Below the pieces are notes generated by a model. It did no database searches. It saw nothing but the letters and a program-made list of their open reading frames with translations, and was not told where the DNA came from. Shown in pieces: positions 1 to 12,400 of a DNA stretch of 45,079 nt (position 1 is the first letter of the stretch; each line of letters begins with the position of its first letter). The translations under genes and the position numbers were made by a program. The stretch lies in assembly GCA_032718475.1 (NCBI GenBank), contig JAUCBJ010002634.1, forward strand, positions 1-45,079. Reading direction: 5' to 3'. Source of the DNA: Nemertoderma westbladi (taxonomy: Eukaryota; Xenacoelomorpha; Nemertodermatida; Nemertodermatidae).

Positions 1-189
1 TAAGTACTATTTAATACACCACGTTTGCATTTTTTGTCACTTAATTATAATATTATTATCTATAGTATTATAAAAAAGTAAATCTTAATTCATTCAATTT
101 TAAATCTCCTTTTAATTATATATTTGGTAAATATTCTGGTGCTTAGGCTGTAATGATTATCTTTAATTAGTGCAATATTTAAGTGTTTA

Positions 190-720
190 CAATTACACCT
201 ATTATCGGTCGAAACAGGCATTTCGATATTTCGAATGAAAATTGCCCCAATAGTAACTTATTCAATAAACGTCATCGGCAGTTTATCTACCCTATCACAC
301 CTAAAAGATATAGACAAAGTGAAATCTAAACATATTAAACGGTTACTCCGCCTTCACAGCTCTGCATTATCATTATTCACAATGGCCTTGAAACTTGTCA
401 ATCAAAACACCTTTATAGAGGATAATATACTTGAACAATACCCACACTCTTTCAACCTTGAAACTCTTATAAATCAATACCGAGCTCACAGACAAGAAAG
501 AAATATTAAATTCATAAACCAACAATACACTATACAGTAGGACACGCCGTCAGAAACCCAACCTGGAAAACCGGTGGTCAACAGAACAGATTCCTAGTTA
601 CTAATTTCACGGCGCATGGGTACCATCACAAATTATTACTGCAACCCCACCCCGTTCCACATAATCTCCGATAACTGCCGCTGTAAACTAGTGGTCCACC
701 TCCGGAATATTAAGATACTA
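190..720 (+). pseudogene. LINE retrotransposon ORF2 fragment, C-terminal part
   Basis: An open stretch at 235-540 reads MKIAPIVTYSINVIGSL and then a Lys/Arg-rich segment (DKVKSKHIKRLLRLHSS). This resembles the region after the reverse transcriptase core in many invertebrate LINE ORF2 proteins (pattern PIxxYGxxxxW...LxxxDKVKxxxLKRxLxL). Downstream, with frame changes near 540-640, weak remnants read AHGYHHK and then HIISDNCRCKL, like the Cys/His-rich tail of such proteins. Nothing upstream supports a full reverse transcriptase, so this is a 5'-truncated, frameshifted remnant. The LINE clade is not assigned, and the match is recognised by pattern only. Confidence 0.5.
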
Positions 721-1280
721 CTACTACTAGGATCGGCATGCTGCATTGCAGCTGCATTTTTAAGAATGCTGTGCCGGCTTATCGACAAAATTGCACCGCC
801 ACAACTCCCTATCACCCATGACATTTGCTAGATCATCCGCATCTTCAAGACCAGTGTCCTTTAAGATGCGTCTCAAGAAAGTCATGGGCTGTCCACCATG
901 CTTATTCACTCCATGAGGCTGCCAAAGTACAAGATTATGCACTGGCTGGTCCTCACGGCGAAAGCAATGTCCTGCAAAGCGGGGGCGATTTTGTTCTAGT
1001 GTCAAGCTTGGGGGAACCAATGAGACACCTCCAATGTTATATAGTGTCTGGTTGGAGATGTGTGCATTGTACTTGACACAATGAACCCGGCGTAGCATTC
1101 TTGTGAATGTGCCATCCAGAGATTTGGTGTCGTCAGCAGTTAGAGCCCAGCATGGACTCCCATAGAGGAGTACTGGAACTACTGCTGCTCTAAATAATCG
1201 GACCTTAAGTTACCGATTAATTCTCGTTGACTTCCAAATCCTGGAAAGCCTATTCAAGATAACACACTTACAGTGTCCGC
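715..1280 (-). pseudogene. LINE reverse transcriptase 3' end fragment (minus strand)
   Basis: On the minus strand, an upstream piece near 1140-1200 reads LFRAAVVPVLLYGSPCWALT. It continues into the open frame 1098-760 with MLRRVHCVKYN, FAGHCFRRED, LVLWQPHG and LEDADDLANVMGDRELWR. This order is the usual end of ORF2 in several non-LTR retrotransposons: the VLLYGxxxW block, then GHxxRR, LLWxP, and a final DR..W block. At least one in-frame stop lies near 1205-1215, so it is dead. A short TAGTAGTAG run at 715-735, read on the minus strand, could be the simple-repeat tail typical of LINE 3' ends. It is in opposite orientation to the fragment at 190-720. Confidence 0.65.
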
Positions 1281-1600
1281 AATGCCCCTCAATCGCGTCT
1301 CCACAGTCCACCACACATATAACTCGTCAATTTTTTAGGTTTTAATATTTTTACAAATTTAATTTATAATATCCTTTGTCTCTCTGTATATATTTTATAA
1401 TGTTTACAATTTTACTCCGTTTGGGAGTGTATCTATTCCAATTATTATTATTAAAGAAAGCATTCAATATGTCATATTCAGTGTATGTCATAAAATTCTG
1501 CTAGGTAAGTAATGCTACATTGGACTGGTTCACAGTTATGTAAATAGACTAGTTCAAGACCTACCTGTCAGAGAGAGGGCAGCAAAGCGCAGTTTGCTAC
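1281..1600. other. AT-rich intergenic DNA, no gene seen
   Basis: This AT-rich stretch lies between two oppositely oriented LINE fragments. I see no open frame or RNA gene. Part of it may be an unrecognisable continuation of either element. Confidence 0.4.
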
Positions 1601-1604
1601 TGTA

Positions 1605-2815
1605 CAACAACAGATTATGTGGTGTACCACCAAGGTAGTATATTACAGTAGTTCCTCTGCTTTTTGTATGTTATGTAAATGATATGATAAGTAGTATAGT
1701 ATACTGTAGATCCCGATTTTAAACTCATCTTATATGCCGACGACAGTGCTCCTATTTTCTCATAAAGACCCCGTCCATATTTCTAAAAGGTGAAGTTCCT
1801 TGAATGATGAATGGTTGGTTGAAAATAATAAGCTATCCGTTCACTACGTTAAAACTGGCAGTGTTTTATTTGGTTACAATAAAAAGTTAAAAAGATAACT
1901 AAGTTTGAAATACTGTAGCTAGTTTAATGGTCATAAGATAGAAAATAAAAAGGAAGTTAAATATTTAGGCGCCGCTTTGGATAACTGATTATCTAGCTGG
2001 AGAAAGCACACCGAAAATATTTCTCGAAAGTAACTAGGTCTCTCTCTATATACATACATACATAGAAACAGTTATCTGTGTTACATGTCACATGGGTTCT
2101 TTTCCACGTTTGTTTAATCTTTCCTAAACCTTTCCTCACATGGATATTATTACACTGGTAGGCGTTACGCGCTGGATGGGAAGGGGGGGAGAGTAATTAA
2201 AATATGTTAGGCCTACTCTCTCTCTCAGGCAAAAAATGGTACGGGTAATTGGAAATATTATAGTGCTTCATATTAGCTAGTGCTTCAAACTTTTACCTCC
2301 CGAATTGTAAATCCTTTGAATCTGATACTTTCTTTTTTAACGGCATAAAAAATTGGAACGCTCTGCCTAATGAAATTAAAAACCTAAATAATCAACATTC
2401 TTTTAAATCTGCAGTTAAATCTCATCTCCGTGTGCAATGTAAAAATAGGTACAATAGTCCTACAGTAAGTTATTAGTTTATTAATTATTTACTATTTATA
2501 CTGTAATTACGTTTTATAATAAATTGTTCTGTACATTACATCTTTATCGTTGAGTCGGACATTGTCACGCTCTCGGTAAAGTTGTACATGTACATAGTGT
2601 AATTACGTTTTATATTGGTTTTAGGTTAGCGTAGTGTAATATTGTATTTGTAACCAAGTAACATAAAGGACCCCCTTGGAAATAAGCTGCAAAGCTTTAG
2701 GGGTAATCCTATATGTTATGTTGGACAATACCTTTATACCGGTACATTGTTTGGTGTATTTGTTATTGTTTTTACATAATGTATAAATAAATCTATCTAT
2801 CTATTATATCTTAAT
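1605..2815 (+). pseudogene. Decayed LINE with reverse transcriptase YADD box and 3' tail
   Basis: Pieces of a reverse transcriptase read in order on the plus strand, with stops and frameshifts between them. First comes a GVPxGSIL-like block near 1620-1660, then KLILYADDSAPIF with the catalytic YADD at 1733-1744. Next is a VKYLGAALDN...SWRKHTENISRK block near 1955-2030. The terminal block near 2330-2430 reads FFNGIKNWNALPNEIKN followed by HSFKSAVKSHL. This is the familiar C-terminal layout of CR1/L2/Jockey-like LINE ORF2 proteins. The 3' part has a hairpin-like GACCCCCTTGGAA ... AGGGGTAATCC segment near 2668-2710 and ends in an ATCT repeat near 2793-2812, a typical LINE tail. Clade not assigned. 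Confidence 0.7.
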
Positions 2816-2871
2816 AAATATATTTCATTGTATTCTTCATATTACAATAAATCTTTTAACAAACTTGAAGT

Positions 2872-2877
2872 TTTATT
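2872..2877 (-). terminator. Candidate HYDIN polyadenylation signal
   Basis: AATAAA read on the minus strand lies 262 bp downstream of the HYDIN stop codon, just before the LINE tail ending near 2815. It is a reasonable poly(A) signal and implies a 3' UTR of roughly 280 nt. Motif match only. Confidence 0.5.
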
Positions 2878-3138
2878 GAAGTTAACAATAATTTACAATA
2901 CTGTATTTACAATATTTACAAATTAACAAGTAAAGGCATAAACAATATATCAATTAAACCATAAAAAGCATATTTTACAATATTTACAATCAATAGTACA
3001 AACCATGTTTACAGCCACTTCAGTAGCTACGCAACTATTATTTACAACTCTTTGTTTTTTGGTATAAAAGGTCGTCAATAACGGACGTGTTTCTACCACA
3101 CTGATCCACTGCGGCGATGTTTTAATTTTAATGACTAA

Positions 3139-3494
3139 TTATTCCTTCGCCGGCACCCCTTTCAGATAGAACGTCCATACTATTGGTTGAGCTGTATTAG
3201 CTGTGGGTGCTGACGTCACCAGCAGTCTACCCATATGAGGCGAGACCTTAATGCGAGTTTCTTCCGTTTCATCCACGGTATAGCCAACCTGGATGCTATA
3301 AGTTCGTTTATGTTTTACTGAATCATAATTTTTTACTGTAAATGAACCGCTATCCACCGAGAACAAGAATTCCGTGGTCGAATGGAAAACATTCTTAAAG
3401 GGAATGGATACTGTGGTGTTGGCTTTGATCGTGTAAGGGCCCAAGGGTTTGGGGGTTGAGCAGACGCCGAATAAAGGAAACGTAAAGTCGCCAC
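3139..3494 (-). CDS. HYDIN: HYDIN terminal exon
   Basis: This 356-nt exon runs from the TTTGTCTAG acceptor to a TAA stop at 3141-3139. It reads GGDFTFPLFGVCSTPKPLGP, IPFKNVF, VTSAPTANTAQPIVWTFYLK, GVPAKE. The open frame extends 19 bp upstream past the acceptor to an in-frame ATG at 3513, but splicing to the SSPI exon is clearly the better model. Confidence 0.9.
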
Positions 3495-6400
3495 CTAGAC
3501 AAACATACATCACACAGATGAATACTTATAGAAACATACGGTAGACAAATAGCAAGGCTAAAACGAGCCTATCGCTACTGTAACCTACCGTCGTGTGTAC
3601 TTACCGTGACAGTAACCTGATCCATTCCATTAATCAATAATTCGTCGAGGACTCGAGAGTTATTAATTTATCGAGATGGGATTTTCAACAACCCCAGCCC
3701 CTATAGAGGGGGCACGTTATTCTAACCAAAACAAAGTTTTATTTTTTAGAGTAATCACCTTTTATTAGTGTCGCTTTTCCCCTGGAGGGACATGGTAGGC
3801 CTACTTTATTGCGTCGAAACTACCCCCACCCCCTATCTGACATAGAGACTAATCTATAATTTTTACATTATCTTACCTATAGGTGAGCTGATATGCAAGA
3901 CAGCGCTGGAATCACCGAGTTTCGATGGTTCGTAGGTGACATCCAGTTTGATTTCGGTTCCCCCCGTAGAGCCAGGCGCCGCAACAATCGAGCGGTCGCA
4001 AGACCAGTCCACTTTATCAGAGCGCCCATCTTGGATCACCTAATGGTTAATCAATACCGCAAAATAATTTAATAGCGTCTTGATGTTCATACAAGTTGGT
4101 GATTTGATTTCGTCTGAAACGTCTGTATTTATTGTAATAAACGACCCACCTTACAAGTGTACTCCACCTTCTGTTTGGCGTAGTTAGCAAATTTAGCCGG
4201 CGCCTGCATATTGGAGCCAAGAGAGGTTGCGTAATGGATTGGTTTCTCAGGTCCTGGATTGGTTGATATTAGACACAGTTCGTAAGTAAATATACCAAGT
4301 TCGCTACTGCTTAACGTCAGCTTGGTCTCGGCTTCCCCTGCCTACAACATATACCAACTTATTGGACGTAAACAAAACAAAACCACAAACGAAACAACCA
4401 GTTCGCACGATAATTAAAATATTAAATTTTATAGTTTATTATTAAAATATTTAAATATAAAAAAGCGAGTTTTTTCTGCTTCGTAATTGTTTTACCCTCT
4501 AATTCGAACCAATGCATTCGGGTAGGCCTACAAACCGGTCAGCTGTCCGTGTCAGTTTGCTTTTACAATCGGTATTCTGATGAGTAAAACACAGAAAACC
4601 TTTCTATTGTTCGTGCCTTGCGTATTTCAGTTTTCTCTGTGCCGAAAAGCTGTCGAGAAAATATATACTGAAAGCTGAATGCAGACAGTATGTAGAATCT
4701 ACTGGGAGTTACATAGGCTTTACTTACTATGAAAATGTTATAACTTAACTTTACCTTCAAGGGGAGAAATTCAAAGGTACAACTGCCTGTTTCCAATGGT
4801 GGGATGGTAATCTGGGGTGGCAGTGAAACGTCGTTGGCAGCACAAAATGCGTTGAGTGATACGGGAATATCCAATGGGTTGTTGACGTAAATAGTGTGGG
4901 AAGTGGATTGTCTCGATGGCGCAGCCAATTCAATACGTTCAACCACCGCTGGAGGGCCCACAACAAAGTTCACGTTGTACCAAATATATTCCTCGCTCTG
5001 TTGGTTTTTAAACGTTACCTGAGGAATTTATTCGAATAATTTTGTTGATCCTATGAAAAAACACTAATTACTTGATATGTAACGTAACATGTTAGTCAAC
5101 TATAAGATATTGGCTGAAATTCCTTTAGCCATTCGGTACTTACCTTTATACTATAGATACCTTCTCTATACGAGAAGAAATTGATTTTGTAAGTTCTAGT
5201 TGAGATGCCAGGTACATCAATGTACTCCAACCCGGTAATGCGAGTTGATTGGTCTACTTTGTCGGGTTTCATCACCTCAATAATGCATTTAAACCTGAAT
5301 AATATGAAAATAAATCAACCTACAGTTAACAGTATTGGTGAGCCAATCCTGGAAACCAATGTCAACGCCATTCTAGATTATCAGCACGTCGACCGACTGC
5401 CTTTAACTCAGTTAGGCGGAGTCGGCTTAAACTTTAAGGATTATATCATAAAAACATGAATGTTGCCAAAAACCCAACCATTATGTATATTTTATTTACC
5501 AAAATAGGCCAAAAGAAAGTAGAATTTAAAATTCGATAACCCATTTGAAGCAGAGGACACTTAAAACCAAGTCTACACCGTAATTGCATTACTACCGGTA
5601 GCCTTGCTTATAACCCTAACTGACATAAACTTATTTAAACATAAAGTATATCAATAAGGAAGGCAGTCAACATTGTAATTACGTTTAGTATATCGTCGCT
5701 TTATAACTTAAAGAGCTTGAAAGGCCCAAATTTCACAGCTTTACATAAGCAAAAATATTATGGAAGGAGTAATTAATGCAATGGAATACTAAAATGCATT
5801 CTTATTTGATAAAAAGTTTCTAAATACAACGAAAGGGAATAAGACAGTGAAATAATAATAAAAATGTTATTGCCCTTTGTTTTAGATCTTAGGACTGTTT
5901 TCAGCCCGACGTTTTCTCTAACTTACCTCTGGGGTTTCCTCAACCAATTCTCGACGACTAACGTCTGACAATAATCCGTTTTGCCGGGTATATCCACGTT
6001 GATTGTGTCTATTGGACGAGGTGGTTCGGCAGACCCTGTTAGGTTGTACATGAGGCCCGTCCCATCGGGGAAAGCAAAAAATACAGACCCCTGGAGATAA
6101 TAGAGGAGTTAACGATATAATTAATTGATTATTAGAGGAGATACTGAGATACAGAATGTAACACGTAGACGTGACGTAAGTTCGACAGATAATGATGGTA
6201 TACACTTTTGCAGTACAACAGTCAAATCTCGGCAAATATCGTTTCAGTGAATTAACACTGTTAATAATCCATTAATCGAAAACAGCGCAGGTTACAACTT
6301 ACAATGGCACGTTATCCTAACAAAAACAATAAACGAACGTCAATAGCACAGTTTGTAGTTTCATTTTCACTTGTTATCAATCTGGTGAGGGGTGAATTTT

Positions 6401-9400
6401 GACTGCGTAAAGAGTGAGTCTGATGTACAGTTAGTATCGTTATGTAGTTATGATGTATTTTAGGTGATTGATTGACCTCATGGTACTTGTTAATAATTTA
6501 CAATATTAGGACTAATTATAATATTAAATGTACAGCCCCTCACCACCTGTACAGTACACTCTGTACAAAAGACCGGACATGCTTCAACCCCTATCTGTCG
6601 TCGATCTGTCTGTCTGACGGTAAATGTTTGAAGGCTATAATTCAGTCAATCTTTGATGAAATTAAACCAAACTTGGTACAAAATTTTGTCTGTCAAAAGT
6701 CTGAAAAAGAATTTGCGTGATTCTCCAGTCTCCCGCTAGATGGCGACTAGTACGATAAGCTTGCTTACTTCGCCCTGCGCGAAGGGCCTCCCTACATCGC
6801 AGCATGCCGATACTAGTAGTCCTGTAGTACTAGCGAAGGGCCTTCGTACATGCCGATACTAGTAGTACTGTAGTACTAGCGAAGGGCCTTAGTACATGCC
6901 GATACAAGTAGTACTGTAGTACTAGCGAAGGGCCTTCGTACATGCCGATACTAGTAGTACTGTAGTACTAGCGAAGGGCCTTCGTACATGCCGGTACTAG
7001 TAGTACTGTAGTACTAGCGAAGGGCCTTCGTACATGCCGATACTAGTAGTACTGTAGTACTAGCGAAGGGCCTTCGTACATGCCGGTACTAGTAGTACTG
7101 TAGTACTAGCGAAGGGCCTTCGTACATGCCGATACTAGTAGTACTGTAGTACTAGCGAAGGGCCTTCGTACATGCCGGTACTAGTAGTACTGTAGTACTA
7201 GCGAAGGGTCTTAGTACATGCCGATACTAGTAGTACTGTAGTAGTAGGGAAGGGCCTTCGTACATGCCGATACTAGTAGTACTGTAGTACTAGGGAAGGG
7301 CCTTCGTACATGCCGATACTAGTAGTACTAGGGAAGGGCCTTCGTACATGCCGATACTAGTAGTACTGTAGTACTAGCGAAGGGCCTTCGTACATGCCGA
7401 TACTAGTAGTACTGTAGTACTAGGGAAGGGCCTTCGTACATGCCGATACTAGTAGTACTAGGGAAGGGCCTTCGTACATGCCGATACTAGTAGTACTGTA
7501 GTACTAGCGAAGGGCCTTCGTACATGCCGATACTAGTAGTACTGTAGTACTAGCGAAGGGCCTTCGTACATGCCGGTACTAGTAGTACTGTAGTACTAGC
7601 GAAGGGCCTTCGTACATGCCGATACTAGTAGTACTGTAGTACTAGCGAAGGGCCTTCGTACATGCCGATACTAGTAGTACTGTAGTACTAGCGAAGGGCC
7701 TTCGTACATGCCGGTACTAGTAGTACTGTAGTACTAGGGAAGGGCCTTCGTACATGCCGATACTAGTAGTACTGTAGTACTAGCGAAGGGCCTTCGTACA
7801 TGCCGATACTAGTAGTACTGTAGTACTAGCGCAGGGCCTTCGTACATTCCGACACTAGTAGTACTGTAGTACTAGCGAAGGGCCTTCGTACATGCCGATA
7901 CTAGTAGTACTGTAGTACTAGCGAAGGGCCTTCGTACATGCCGGTACTAGTAGTACTGTAGTACTAGGGAAGGGTCTTAGTACATGCCGATACTAGTAGT
8001 ACTGTAGTACTAGCGAAGGGCCTTCGTACATGCCGATACTAGTAGTACTGTAGTACTAGGGAAGGGCCTTCGTACATGCCGATACTAGTAGTACTGTAGT
8101 ACTAGCGCAGGGCCTTCGTACATTCCGACACTAGTAGTACTGTAGTACTAGCGAAGGGCCTTCGTACATGCCGGTACTAGTAGTACTGTAGTACTAGGGA
8201 AGGGTCTTAGTACATGCCGATACTAGTAGTACTGTAGTACTAGCGAAGGGCCTTCGTACATGCCGGTACTAGTAGTACTGTAGTACTAGGGAAGGGTCTT
8301 AGTACATGCCGATACTAGTAGTACTGTAGTACTAGCGAAGGGCCTTCGTACATGCCGGTACTAGTAGTACTGTAGTACTAGGGAAGGGTCTTAGTACATG
8401 CCGATACTAGTAGTACTGTAGTACTAGGGAAGGGTCTTAGTACATGCCGATACTAGTAGTACTGTAGTACTAGCGAAGGGCCTTCGTACATGCCGATACT
8501 AGTAGTACTGTAGTACTAGCGAAGGGCCTTCGTACATGCCGGTACTAGTAGTACTGTAGTACTAGCGAAGGGCCTTCGTACATGCCGATACTAGTAGTAC
8601 TGTAGTACTAGGGAAGGGCCTTCGTACATGCCGATACTAGTAGTACTAGCGAAGGGCCTTCGTACATGCCGATACTAGTAGTACTGTAGTACTAGCGAAG
8701 GGCCTTCGTACATGCCGATACTAGTAGTACTGTAGTACTAGCGCAGGGCCTTCGTACATTCCGATACTAGTAGTACTGTAGTACTAGGGAAGGGCCTACG
8801 TACATGCCGATACTAGTAGTACTGTAGTACTAGGGAAGGGCCTTCGTACATGCCGATACTAGTAGTACTAGCGAAGGGCCTTCGTACATGCCGATACTAG
8901 TAGTACTAGCGAAGGGCCTTCGTACATGCCGATACTAGTAGTACTGTAGTACTAGGGAAGGGCCTTCGTACATGCCGATACTAGTAGTACTAGCGAAGGG
9001 CCTTCGTACATGCCGATACTAGTAGTACTGTAGTACTAGCGAAGGGCCTTCGTACATGCCGATACTAGTAGTACTGTAGTACTAGCGCAGGGCCTTCGTA
9101 CATTCCGATACTAGTAGTACTGTAGTACTAGGGAAGGGCCTACGTACATGCCGATACTAGTAGTACTGTAGTACTAGCGAAGGGCCTTCGTACATGCCGA
9201 TACTAGTAGTACTGTAGTACTAGCGAAGGGCCTTCGTACATGCCGATACTAGTAGTACTGTAGTACTAGGGAAGGCCCTACGTACATGCCGATACTAGTA
9301 GTACTGTAGTACTAGGGAAGGGCCTTCGTACATGCCGATACTAGTAGTACTGTAGTACTAGGGAAGGGCCTTCGTACATGCCGATACTAGTAGTACTGTA

Positions 9401-12400
9401 GTACTAGGGAAGGCCCTACGTACATGCCGATACTAGTAGTACTGTAGTACTAGGGAAGGGCCTTCGTACATGCCGATACTAGTAGTACTGTAGTACTAGG
9501 GAAGGGCCTTCGTACATGCCGATACTAGTAGTACTAGCGAAGGGCCTTCGTACATGCCGATACTAGTAGTACTGTAGTACTAGCGAAGGGCCTTCGTACA
9601 TGCCGATACTAGTAGTACTGTAGTACTAGCGAAGGGCCTTCGTACATGCCGATACTAGTAGTACTGTAGTACTAGGGAAGGGCCTTCGTACATGCCGATA
9701 CTAGTAGTACTGTAGTACTAGGGAAGGGCCTTCGTACATGCCGATACTAGTAGTACTAGCGAAGGGCCTTCGTACATGCCGATACTAGTAGTACTAGGGA
9801 AGGGCCTTCGTACATGCCGATACTAGTAGTACTGTAGTACTAGGGAAGGGCCTTCGTACATGCCGATACTAGTAGTACTAGCGAAGGGCCTTCGTACATG
9901 CCGATACTAGTAGTACTGTAGTACTAGCGCAGGGCCTTCGTAAATTCCGATACTAGTAGTACTGTAGTAATAGGGAAGGGCCTACGTACATGCCGATACT
10001 AGTAGTACTGTAGTACTAGCGAAGGGCCTTCGTACATGCCGATACTAGTAGTACTGTAGTACTAGCGCAGGGCCTTCGTACATTCCGATACTAGTAGTAC
10101 TGTAGTACTAGGGAAGGGCCTACGTACATGCCGATACTAGTAGTACTGTAGTACTAGGGAAGGGCCTTCGTACATGCCGATACTAGTAGTACTGTAGTAC
10201 TAGGGAAGGGCCTTCGTACATGCCGATACTAGTAGTACTGTAGTACTAGCGAAGGGCCTTCGTACATGCCGATACTAGTAGTACTGTAGTAGCGAAGGGC
10301 CTTAGTACATGCCGATACTAGTAGTACTAGGGAAGGGCCTACGTACATGCCGATACTAGTAGTACTGTAGTACTAGCGCAGGGTCTTCGTACATTCCGAT
10401 ACTAGTAGTACTGTAGTACTAGGGAAGGGCCTTCGTACATGCCGATACTAGTAGTACTGTAGTACTAGCGCAGGGTCTTCGTACATTCCGATACTAGTAG
10501 TACTGTAGTAGTAGGGAAGGGCCTTCGTACATTCCGATACTAGTAGTACTAGCGAAGGGCCTTCGTACATGCCGATACTAGTAGTACTGTAGTAGTAGGG
10601 AAGGGCCTTCGTACATGCCGGTACTAGTAGTACTGTAGTACTAGGGAAGGGCCTTCGTACATGCCGGTACTAGTAGTACTGTAGTACTGGGGAAGGGCCT
10701 TCGTACATGCCGATACTAGTAGTACTGTAGTACTAGGGAAGGGCCTTCGTACATGCCGATACTAGTAGTACTGTAGTACTAGGGAAGGGCCTTCGTACAT
10801 GCCGATACTAGTAGTACTGTAGTAGTAGGGAAGGGCCTTCGTACATGCCGGTACTAGTAGTACTGTAGTACTAGGGAAGGGCCTTCGTACATGCCGGTAC
10901 TAGTAGTACTGTAGTACTGGGGAAGGGCCTTCGTACATGCCGATACTAGTAGTACTGTAGTACTAGCGAAGGGCCTTCGTACATGCCGATACTAGTAGTA
11001 CTGTAGTACTAGGGAAGGGCCTTCGTACATGCCGATACTAGTAGTACTGTAGTACTAGCGCAGGGCCTTCGTACATGTCGATACTAGTAGTACTGTAGTA
11101 CTAGGGAAGGGCCTTCGTACATGCCGGTACTAGTAGTACTGTAGTAGTAGGGAAGGGCCTTCGTACATGCCGGTACTAGTAGTACTGTAGTACTAGGGAA
11201 GGGCCTTCGTACATGCCGGTACTAGTAGTACTGTAGTACTGGGGAAGGGCCTTCGTACATGCCGATACTAGTAGTACTGTAGTACTAGCGAAGGGCCTTC
11301 GTACATGCCGATACTAGTAGTACTGTAGTACTAGGGAAGGGCCTTCGTACATGCCGGTACTAGTAGTACTGTAGTACTAGGGAAGGGCCTTCGTACATGC
11401 CGGTACTAGTAGTACTGTAGTACTGGGGAAGGGCCTTCGTACATGCCGATACTAGTAGTACTGTAGTACTAGGGAAGGGCCTTCGTACATGCCGGTACTA
11501 GTAGTACTGTAGTACTAGGGAAGGGCCTTCGTACATGCCGATACTAGTAGTACTGTAGTACTAGGGAAGGGCCTTCGTACATGCCGGTACTAGTAGTACT
11601 GTAGTACTAGGGAAGGGCCTTCGTACATGCCGGTACTAGTAGTACTGTAGTACTGGGGAAGGGCCTTCGTACATGCCGATACTAGTAGTACTGTAGTACT
11701 AGGGAAGGGCCTTCGTACATGCCGATACTAGTAGTACTGTAGTACTAGGGAAGGGCCTTCGTACATGCCGGTACTAGTAGTACTGTAGTACTAGGGAAGG
11801 GCCTTCGTACATGCCGGTACTAGTAGTACTGTAGTACTGGGGAAGGGCCTTCGTACATGCCGATACTAGTAGTACTGTAGTACTAGGGAAGGGCCTTCGT
11901 ACATGCCGGTACTAGTAGTACTGTAGTACTAGGGAAGGGCCTTCGTACATGCCGGTACTAGTAGTACTGTAGTACTGGGGAAGGGCCTTCGTACATGCCG
12001 ATACTAGTAGTACTGTAGTACTAGGGAAGGGCCTTCGTACATGCCGATACTAGTAGTACTGTAGTACTAGGGAAGGGCCTTCGTACATGCCGGTACTAGT
12101 AGTACTGTAGTACTAGGGAAGGGCCTTCGTACATGCCGGTACTAGTAGTACTGTAGTACTGGGGAAGGGCCTTCGTACATGCCGATACTAGTAGTACTGT
12201 AGTACTAGGGAAGGGCCTTCGTACATGCCGGTACTAGTAGTACTGTAGTACTAGGGAAGGGCCTTCGTACATGCCGATACTAGTAGTACTGTAGTACTAG
12301 GGAAGGGCCTTCGTACATGCCGGTACTAGTAGTACTGTAGTACTAGGGAAGGGCCTTCGTACATGCCGGTACTAGTAGTACTGTAGTACTGGGGAAGGGC

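Noticed and set aside
5205-5459. Plus-strand 84-codon open frame
   Set aside because: It overlaps a well supported HYDIN exon on the other strand and has no protein-like pattern.
6472-6720. Plus-strand 82-codon open frame
   Set aside because: No family resemblance; it lies in intron sequence and looks like a chance frame.
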